Source of the DNA: Lagopus muta | Taxonomy: Eukaryota > Chordata > Aves > Galliformes > Phasianidae | DNA length: 64,000 bases | Reading direction: 5' to 3' | Assembly: GCF_023343835.1 (NCBI RefSeq) | Contig: NC_064436.1 | Span: 53,729,883-53,793,882 of the forward strand | Shown here: positions 56,001-64,000 of the stretch, piece after piece | Layout: every line of letters starts with the position of its first letter | Position numbering within the stretch: position 1 is the first letter of the stretch | Translations under genes and position numbers: made by a program | The notes under the pieces: model-generated | What the model was told of the DNA's origin: nothing | What the model saw: only the letters and a program-made list of their open reading frames with translations | The model's database searches: none

Positions 56001-59000
56001 ACTTCATCATCTGCATCCTTTGCGTGCAGTGAGGATGCCAGTCAACTCATGAAGGATTTTGGCTTTGTCTAAACAGAGGTTTTGTCATCTCCTGCATTCC
56101 ACTGCAGGCTGCAGCCCCTTCTTGACTCACTCAAGAAATGACATTGACTCACAACATTTTTCCTCTGTCTTCCTGGGTGGCAAACAAGGGCCTGTAGAGG
56201 GGAAGGAGATACTCTTGTCTCATAAACTGTTTTTGAAGTCAGTATGCAGCTTTCTTCATCCAGATACATCTGTACCATGCAATATCTTGATGGCCACCTG
56301 GCTACAGCCACTTTACAGAACTGATGGTGCATTTATGAATGTGTCCTCAAGTGCTCTAGGTGCAGGATGCTCAAATGTCAGCTCTTTTTCTAAATGCTGA
56401 CATGCAGTCAGGATGAGCAGCATACTCCTGCAATCGATATGTGGCTATCAGTTCCCCCAGCATGCAGGGCCAGGACTTGTGTGTGTTAAGGAGCCTGCAG
56501 AGGTGATGTCCTGGCTGGAGAGTACTGGAACATGGCAGCAAGAAGACACAAGGCTTTCAGCAGAGGTCTTGCCACATAGGCAGACTTTGAGCTTGGAATG
56601 CCAATATATTGCTGGGGTTCATGTGACAGCAGTGACTGCAGCAGAGAGCCTTCTGGTTCTGTGGGTGTGAAGGTGGCACTGCATATGCAGCCCTCTGGCT
56701 GTGGGCACCATCCCTTCAGGCACGAACTCGCAAGCAGTGTCCATCTGCACCCTGCACAACACTGGCACCTCTGTGCTGCCCTGTCATTTCAGTATTTAGG
56801 TTGTTGAGGAAGGCAGGACTTGAGCTTTTAAGTCCATCTCAGAAGTCTCTCCTACCCAAGTCTCTTTCCTCATGCAGCACGTTCCACAAGAATTAAGCAA
56901 CAAAGAAATAATGGTTTTTGCTTTGCTCGCTTTGTTTCTCTGCTACTGCATATTTGTGTCACTTGCTCTCCCTTGTGCTACATGCCTTACTTCTTGCAGT
57001 ACACCAGAGGAAAGGTGACAACTCCACTGAGACTTCCCCCTGTCTAAGTCTGAAGGGGCTACGCAGGAGCCTGCAGAGTTTGGCGGACGTAGGCTAAAGC
57101 ACTGATGGTGCTCATAATGTTACTTGAAGTCTTCTAAAGTACTTTTTTTTTTTTTCTTAGATTCATTGAAGGAAACAAAATAGAAACCATATCAAGAAAT
57201 GCATTTCGTGGCCTTCGAGACCTGACCCACCTGTAAGTTATTTAACACTTAGTAATTTGTACTGGAGCACAGCTCTTCCTCGCGATAGATGGTTTTCAAG
57301 CCAACACCTCTGACTGTTGGTAATGTGCCTTCTATAAATTAAGAAGTGACCTTTAAAAAATGCCTGCTCAGGCAGCACTGCAGCACATCCAGCTGCCTGT
57401 GCATGCTCACAGGTCTCACTGGGGTACAACCCTTGCCTGTGGGTGCTGCCAGCGGTGCCACTGTGGTGTTACATACTTGTAGTTAACATTCCTCTTTTTC
57501 TCCAGCATGTTCAGTCATTGATCTCTGTTACATTTCATCCAATAAAACAGCTTTATATGTTTTACTTCTGCATCAGCTTCATATTCTTCAAGGAATCACC
57601 ATTATTAAATAAGTATAATGAATGCATGCGTGTTCCTGGTAGTTATTAACATTGCTGGTGACTGGAAAGTATCCCATAATTAACATTTTGTAGGTGAGTT
57701 CAGACTTAGCAGGTGTCAACAAGATGGTATGAGAGATGATGTAACAATGATACTAAGCTCTAACTTTCTTTTCTAGTTCTTTGGCCAATAACCATCTGAA
57801 AACTCTGCCAAGGGATGTCTTCAGTGATTTAGATTCTCTAATTGAACTGTAAGTAATGAAAATCTTTCTGTTGACCTCCTGCTACTATCACTCTGTTGCT
57901 CTGTGGTTTAAGTTCTGCATTTGTGTGGTGCTGTGTGTAAATGTGCACTTTGTTGTTCTGTCTTTTCTCATTTTAATATTATTTACTTGATGGACTTCTC
58001 CAAAATGACTGCTGTTCTCAAATCACTGATTTGAGAAACAAATGTTTTGCATATATTTTTTTTTAGTGGAATGGACAATTAATTTTATGACAGCAATTTC
58101 TCTGAATAGTTTTTCCTGTTAATGTTGCAAGTATTCCATGAGATTATTTTAGTTGAAGGTGTTAATTTACAAATATAATTTTTCACGCAGTTGTAGCATA
58201 TTGCTGTCTTATTGCCTGTGTTTTCATGTATAGCTATGCTGCTAGTCAGCTTCCTGTTTTTGGCCTGGCTCTCTCAACTAAAGACTGTAGCCACAAGAAT
58301 TGCCATGGGGTTGAAGACCAGGCACGTTAGTAGGGGCATGTTATTTAAGCTGCCCCTACCGTTAAGCTGTTAGTAAGTTAGACTCCACATCAGGAGTGAC
58401 TCTAAAAATACTAGCCTTACATCTGTATTTACATCTGCACAGAAATTATACCAGCAAGACCATCCTGCTCACCAAAGGTGCCTGGGTAGTTCAGTGAAGG
58501 AATGGGATTTGTCTGTGCCAGCAGTAGATGATGGGATGCAGACTTGCAGCAGACAAGTGCTCTGTGAGGATTTATTATGCTATAGTCCTAATCCTATGAA
58601 AAGTTATAAACAGGGGTGACTTTACATGAATCACAGTGCTTTTATTGCTAGCATTATGTCTGGGTTTATTTCCTAGACTGAAACTGTTTTTCTAGGGTGA
58701 ACACTTCAGTGAATGAGCGTAGGTATTAAGAGCACATTAAGAAGTCTTTCCTCCTCTCACTTCAAAAACATATCAGAGTTGTGTTTTAAGTTCATTATGT
58801 CAAGGTGCTAACAGTTCTGTAAATTCATATCGCTATCAACCTTTTCAAATATGTTTATTTTTGTGTGTTTTTTAGAGATTTAAGGGGAAATAAATTTGAG
58901 TGTGACTGCAAAGCCAAGTGGTTGTTTTTGTGGTTAAAGATGACAAATTCCACTGTTTCTGATGTCCTCTGTATTGGTCCAGCAGAATATCAGGATAAGA

Positions 59001-62000
59001 AGTTAAATGATGTGACAAGTTTTGATTATGAATGCACCACTACAGGTATTCAGAATGTACATTTCTAAGCACACTACAAATAGTTAAATATCAGAGGTGT
59101 ATATTACACTACAGCACCTCTGTGAGCATGACATGGTGGGAGGAAGAGAAAAAAGGGTAACATACAAAGCACCGTGGAATACTAGAACAAGCATAAAATG
59201 AGAAAATTACATCTTGAAGCCAAAGTACAGTTTTTACTGAGATTAAGTGATAATGGGAGAAGAGTTGGGAGTAGCCATATTCTTAAAGTCTTGCTTATTC
59301 TTAAAGTCTTAGGGCTTGCTAGTGACCTAATTTTCATGACAGCATGCATTCTATTGTATGGAATAAGGCCGTATAGTTATGTCAGATGAACTTCCTAAAA
59401 TGTTTTTTGCTTCACAGAAAGCAATGAAGAGAAGTTCAAATGATTTGGCTATATCTGCTACCTTTATTCAGTAGACCACAATTTAATATCACCAAATGTG
59501 GCAACAATACTGCCAGCTGTTCTTTATGGTACTCCATTAAATTGGAGATAAATGTCCAATAATATTCTGAGTACTGTCTTGTTTAGGTTCTTGATTTTTA
59601 TTTTAGGTAATGTAAAGCATGCAGACCGAAGTGAAGAGACACTTGCATGTGGGTATGCTTATATTTCATGACCAGATAGAAGCAGTTGCCTGTATTTAAA
59701 TGTAGTCACATCATACAACTGAGAATATCAGCTGCAGGTATTGTTTTCATGTTTCATGTATATTATGTCAGCACTTTGCCTTTTCTATACAGTAATATCA
59801 GAGGCATTCAAGCTCTTTCATCTGTCATCAAATTAGTCTTCATCATTAAGAGACAGTAGAGAAGTTTTATATTACTAGAAATATAAAATAAAGTTTCGGG
59901 ACACGATATGAATGGTAATCCAAGGGCAATATTTAAAGGGAAAGAGAATAAATTAAAAATTAAAAAATATGTCAGAAGAGCAGCAGGGATAAAGCATGAT
60001 AATGTGCCACATAAAAGGATGTCAAATGCAGGTGACCAGTGTAGCTTAGAACTTTGCATAGGTTACTGTGTCTGTAAATCCATGGAGGTGCAGAAATAAG
60101 ATGTAAAAGTAAGCTTCATTTTAGTTTAAGAATCTAGTTTAAGAAATTGCACAGCACCGACAGTGTGGGAAAACAATCCTTACTTACCTTCCTGGCCCTC
60201 AGACCTAAATTAACCTCCCTATACTGTGTCTTTTCTTTGCATCTAGGTAGCTGAAGTCTAGATACGAACTGAAATGGCTACAGGCTAAATTCATCCATGA
60301 AGTTAGTCTCTTTGTCTGCTATAAATGAAATTTCACTGAGCATAAGTGTAACATCACGTGCTGTAGATTTTGCTGGGAAGCTAAGGTGTTATGTGATGCA
60401 AGGATTGCACAGTGAATGTTTTTATTCAAAGGCCACCTATGCTCTAGCCGCAGGCATATGGATATAACATACTCTTCAGATAGTAAAAGATGTTTTCCAA
60501 CCAGACAAGGACACTGTGCCTAACCTGCTTGGCCTGAGAGCAGACAGCAGTCTGGAGCTCAGGTCTGTAGTGAAGGTGTAGAAGCAGTGGGGCCTCAGCA
60601 TCCTTACAGAGCATCTGAGAGGATAGCATTCATACAGAAGTGACCTATAAGAGACTATCAGATAGAGTGTAAATGTAAGTCTTCAGGACTGTGTCATCTC
60701 AGACAGCATCACGTCCCATGCATTGAACCAGTCACTACCTTGCTGCGAACTGCAGCCCTGCAGTGGACTTGCTGGTGGCCACAACTGCCTTTCCCTTCTC
60801 TGCCCTTGCTTCCCCCAGATCTGGAGGGAGACAAAATATGCCCACATTCATTCCCTGAGGACTGGTGTGTCCAGCGTGATTGGTTGGATGTGGTAATGAA
60901 GGAGTTTGCTTAGTAAAGTATTTTCTCATCAGCTCCATTGGCTCATTGCATCTGCTGAACTGATGCAGTGGTGACAGAAAGGGAGATGTAAAGAAGTGCT
61001 GCCAAATTAAAGAAAATCCAGAGGACAAAATGCTTGGTCACTTACTGTGAAAATTATTGGCAGTGCCTGTGACCTGCACTTCTAACTCTTGCAGTTGTAC
61101 CATCTTGTCTTTCCCATTTCTCACAGCTTGCATCATGAAACAGGTTAATCCATTTCACTTTGTTTTGTTTGTTTGTTTGTTTTTATTTCTCCTACAGATG
61201 TATCCAGCAGCACTGTGGTTTGGCTATAAGCCCCTTGAGGGAATGTGTGCTTACTTTCAGGAGACTTGAAAGCAGTCTTACCACTTCTATTGCCTTTAAG
61301 GCCTAAATTTTTGGCAAGCCTGATGTGTCAACATCTCTTTAGTGTGTAACTGTGTTCCACATTAGTCTGGTATTTACAGCTTGGTTTACTGTTTTTTAAT
61401 TGATTATGTCTGATTTAGTTACCCGTTTTTAGTCATGCAGTGACATAAAGAGCCCGGTGACAAGTGCAAGTAAAAATAGCAGTGTTAACACTGCATCATT
61501 TCTGAACAAGCAACGGATTTTAACTCACAAACTGGTCTGTTTTAATTTGCAGATTTCCTCAAAGTGCTTCAAAACTGTTGAGATATCTTTTTCAGTGTTA
61601 GAGCTATGCTTTTTTCCCCTCAAGATTTTAAAAATGTTTCAATTTTCTTTGACTACATCTGTTTCTGTCCCATCCTTTGCTACCTCTTATGATTTATCAC
61701 TTCTTCTCTCTGCAAAATTTGTTGTTGGTGTTCCCCAGTCTTTTTGTTTTTCCAGTGGGAATGAAGGTAACTTTCTTGTTTTCCTATTTGCACTGCTGTG
61801 TCAATCCCATGCTCTGCCTGTAGCAGACCCTCACAGAATAGTGACTGTTGTTTCTGTTGCAGCTCTGGAACCTGTTGTGTTTGCGTGATGGTTGTCATCT
61901 GTCTTTGTTCTCCAGAAGTGTAACTTCTCAAGAGCAAAAGCTTTCATGCATGCAGAGACAAAGAGTTCTTAATTGAAAAACGAGTATTTCTTAACATGCC

Positions 62001-63302
62001 AGACTGAGGGACCAAAGTGAGGACTTGATTAGAAATCCCAAAATCCCTGAATGCTCAGGCCCTTCAAAAGTAGGAGTGAATGGTGGAAGCATGTAGCAAA
62101 TGGAACTTGAAGCAGGGCAATGTCTGGTTCTTCAGAGAAACTCTATCTTAGTGGAATGTTCATTTCCTTTTCTGTATGCTTGTATCTACATAAATTCCAT
62201 GCAGGTCTTCTGGTACCTCCTAGGCCAAAGTACCTTTTAAGTGCTGGCTTTTCTTTGTCAACTCTGCTATATTTATTTCTTTTTCTGATAATGATGACTT
62301 TGCCAAATTTTAGGCCAAATACCAATTTCTGGGTTTCCTTTTTTTGCCCCAGGCTGGCTCTGTACTGACTTAGCTCAATATGAATTTTAGGACTAAATCT
62401 GCAGGCACTTGGCTTTTGAGCAAAAATCTTGAACTTTGGGCTGGTCTTTACAGATTGCTCCAACTCCTCAGTCTTAGTATTTAGATTAAGTTTTCCACTG
62501 GATAGTAATTTGAAGGTTGGTTGTATTTTATGCTTAAACTACTTTACAATGCCCCATAAAACGCTACGTTAACTGAGATTTTGATTACACCATTTTATCT
62601 ATCGTCTAGCCAAAATGGGGTTATCCCCAGGCAAACTTCAGATATTATTTCACTTTCTGCCTGGTTTAGCGTAACACAAATTGCTAGTGATTAAATTTGC
62701 ATGTCTTAAGAAGTTATTGGACTTCAGCTGGAAGTTGCTGGCTCTCAGCTTGAAAATGATTCTACCAAGGCCATTTGACTTGATGGGAAAGCAACTTCCA
62801 GCTGTGGGGAAAGAGTCTTCTCTTTGGTGGCATGTGACTGTTTGAATGTATCCTGATTTCAAGGATACCAGCCAGCCTAGCTGGGAAACTGAAATTCTGA
62901 CATTATTTACCTGCTTGATCTCCTTCACAACTCTCTTTCCAGAGGACAGTTTAGGGATGCTTAAAGCAAGAAGACGCTTTCCCCTGTTGCTGCATGCCTA
63001 ACGTGAGCACTGACACTTCCATCATAGGCTTATATAGAATTCAGAATATATCACTCATTTGCTGTTTGTAATCAACTACTAGTTATTTTGCATTTTCAGC
63101 AAGAATGTATCCTAACTGTTGTAATGTGCTTTTTTAGATTTTGTTGTTCACCAGATTTTGCCCTACCAGTCAGTGTCAGTGGATACATTCAACTCTAAAA
63201 ATGATGTGTTTGTAGCCATTGCACAGCCCAGCATGGAGAACTGCATGGTGCTCGAGTGGGATCATATTGAAATGAATTTCAGGAGTTATGACAACATCAC
63301 AG
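49722..63302 (+). CDS. LGI2: LGI2, leucine-rich repeat LGI family member 2 (exons 1-7; 3' end off window)
   Basis: LGI proteins are secreted neuronal proteins that bind ADAM22/ADAM23-type receptors. They consist of a signal peptide, cysteine-capped LRRs and a seven-bladed EPTP propeller. Seven exons join in frame to 805 nt (268 codons plus one base), about half of the roughly 545-residue family length. The signal peptide is about residues 1-24 ([17 protein letters not shown]). The LRR N-cap cysteines are C31, C35, C37 and C44. Four consecutive 72-nt exons supply one LRR each (residues 62-157). The C-cap has C166, C168, C189 and C210. The first EPTP repeat starts in exon 7. NST at 181 and NGT at 65 are N-glycosylation sequons. 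Exons 2-7 follow LGI2 ([23 protein letters not shown]) rather than LGI1, LGI3 or LGI4. The last exon, carrying most EPTP repeats, is outside the window. Confidence 0.96.
50053..50124 (+). CDS. LGI2: LGI2 exon 2: LRR (72 nt)
   Basis: The acceptor ctccgccag precedes [15 protein letters not shown] and SHLPSLQL; the donor is GTAAGT. Phase 2 at both ends. Confidence 0.96.
50125..53768 (+). other. LGI2 intron 2 (3644 bp)
   Basis: The first 900 bp is GC-richer and holds a 214-codon plus-strand open frame (50420-51064) that I do not recognise. A sense CR1 follows at about 51,125-51,662. The remainder is unassigned. Confidence 0.75.
51125..51662 (+). mobile_element. CR1 LINE 3' fragment, sense, about 540 bp
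   Basis: Contains cattggtgaggccacagtta, ctgtgctcatttttgggccc, aggaggagatgaggggaggc-like text, ttgtgccagggaggttta, ggacattaggaagaat, ggtggtagagtca, ggttggacttggtgatcttg and the end ttccaacctagatgactgta. This is the CR1 C-terminal pol/3' UTR on the plus strand. Confidence 0.93.
53769..53840 (+). CDS. LGI2: LGI2 exon 3: LRR (72 nt)
   Basis: The acceptor gttttcag precedes [15 protein letters not shown] and AGLFHLEY; the donor is GTAAGT. Confidence 0.96.
53841..57160 (+). other. LGI2 intron 3 (3320 bp)
   Basis: Holds a strongly A+T-rich stretch at about 54,325-54,440. No repeat family or extra exon was recognised; short open frames are unassigned. Confidence 0.7.
54325..54440. repeat. AT-rich low-complexity tract
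   Basis: About 115 bp almost free of G and C, with irregular tata/atta motifs rather than a clean tandem repeat. Confidence 0.8.
57161..57232 (+). CDS. LGI2: LGI2 exon 4: LRR (72 nt)
   Basis: A long T tract and acceptor ttcttag precede [15 protein letters not shown] and RGLRDLTH; the donor is GTAAGT. Confidence 0.97.
57233..58875 (+). other. LGI2 introns 4 and 5 (544 and 1027 bp, around exon 5)
   Basis: AT-rich introns without recognised repeats or RNA genes. Confidence 0.7.
57777..57848 (+). CDS. LGI2: LGI2 exon 5: LRR (72 nt)
   Basis: The acceptor ttttctag precedes [15 protein letters not shown] and SDLDSLIE; the donor is GTAAGT. Confidence 0.97.
58876..59045 (+). CDS. LGI2: LGI2 exon 6: LRR C-cap (residues 158-213, D214 split)
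   Basis: The acceptor ttttttag precedes [37 protein letters not shown] and DYECTTT. C166, C168, C189 and C210 form the usual cap pattern. The donor is GTATTC. Confidence 0.97.
59046..63137 (+). other. LGI2 intron 6 (4092 bp)
   Basis: AT-rich intron with a (TTTG)n-like tract near 61,160-61,182. No interspersed repeat, RNA gene or additional exon recognised. Confidence 0.7.
63138..63302 (+). CDS. LGI2: LGI2 exon 7: start of EPTP propeller (residues 215-268)
   Basis: The acceptor cttttttag precedes [35 protein letters not shown] and the end RSYDNIT. The donor is GTAACT; one base of Gly is left for exon 8, which is not in the window. Confidence 0.97.
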
Positions 63303-63944
63303 GTAACTAACTCTGGGATTCTAAGTGGTGATGAACTATTGGCAGTTCACAAAGGTGAGATTCATAGATGGGAGCAGTTAGTTTTCATCCTACGTCAGTG
63401 TTGAAATTATCCAATTAAAGTGTGCAATATTTGGACATGAATGAGTAGTGCACCTTGTTCTTACATGCATGATTAACCTTGCTGCAGCACACAGACTAGG
63501 CTTTTTCAGTCTGAACTTGTAAATTGTTCTGATGCACAAATACTTCTTGTGAATGTAACATGATGGCCCAGCTCAGATACTCACTGCCTGAATCACACTG
63601 TAACTTAAAGGATAGGTTAAGAGAGCCCTTGCTGTTACCAAGTACATGCAAAAAGAAAAAGAAGATAAAAATATTCTACTGCAAGTAGAAGGAAATGGGT
63701 CTGAAGGGTGCATCTAGACAGGCTGGGCTTATTTCACAGCTGAAGAGAACATAGATATATCAAAACCATGGTTATTAATTTCACAGCTGTACTGTAAAGC
63801 CTCCATGTTTTACCAAAACGCTGAATTTGCATGAATTTGGCCAGATTACTTACCAAATACAAAGCCAGTGTTGATGTCTGGTTACTTTCTAATGCTAACA
63901 ACCATTCTGTTCCTAATGACGCTGGCTGTGCTGTATGGAGCTCA
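63303..63944 (+). other. LGI2 intron 7 (start)
   Basis: Follows the exon 7 donor and is cut by the window edge. No feature recognised before the CR1 end at 63,945. Confidence 0.7.
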
Positions 63945-64000
63945 GTCACAGAATCGCAGAATGGCTGATATGGGAAGGGACCCCTGGTTCATCTGGTGCA
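63945..64000 (-). mobile_element. CR1 LINE 3' end, antisense, cut by window edge
   Basis: The plus strand reads cacagaatcgcagaatggct, gatatgggaagggacc and ctggttcatctgg, the reverse complement of a CR1 terminus. The element continues beyond 64,000. Confidence 0.85.

Overview
The window looks like a piece of a bird chromosome, most likely a chicken-like (galliform) one. Genes are split by introns with GT/AG borders. First exons lie in sharp CpG islands. The recognisable interspersed repeats are almost all CR1 retroposons, the dominant avian LINE, and no mammalian SINEs were seen. The gene order PI4K2B (-) / SEPSECS (+) / LGI2 (+) is the conserved vertebrate block known from human 4p15.2 and bird chromosome 4. 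The species call is inference; the gene calls rest on translated exons and matching splice phases.

Layout. 1-6458: the 5' part of PI4K2B on the minus strand (coding exons 1 and 2; later exons lie off the left edge). 6459-9254: the interval between two divergently transcribed genes, with a CpG island at each end and a minus-strand CR1 in the middle. 9255-30723: the complete coding region of SEPSECS in 11 exons, 488 codons. Intron 8 (8.2 kb) holds most of the repeats: a 1.4-kb antisense CR1 with a reverse-transcriptase remnant, a sense CR1 tail butted against it, another CR1 piece and an LTR-like stretch. Intron 10 holds a decayed 7SL/SRP-RNA-like copy. 30724-49721: 19 kb without a recognisable gene, containing the SEPSECS 3' UTR, three CR1 fragments and single-copy DNA. 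49722-63302: LGI2 coding exons 1 to 7 (signal peptide, LRR cap, four LRR exons, LRR C-terminal cap, first part of the EPTP propeller); the last exon lies off the right edge. A CR1 end runs into the right border.

The three genes do not form a pathway. PI4K2B makes phosphatidylinositol 4-phosphate on membranes. SEPSECS makes selenocysteinyl-tRNA for selenoproteins. LGI2 is a secreted neuronal LRR/EPTP protein. No new gene system could be shown. The most unusual items are the 7SL-like relic at about 29,955-30,095, a segment at 26,472-26,717 that is largely open on both strands, and the divergent, shortened C-terminus of SEPSECS.
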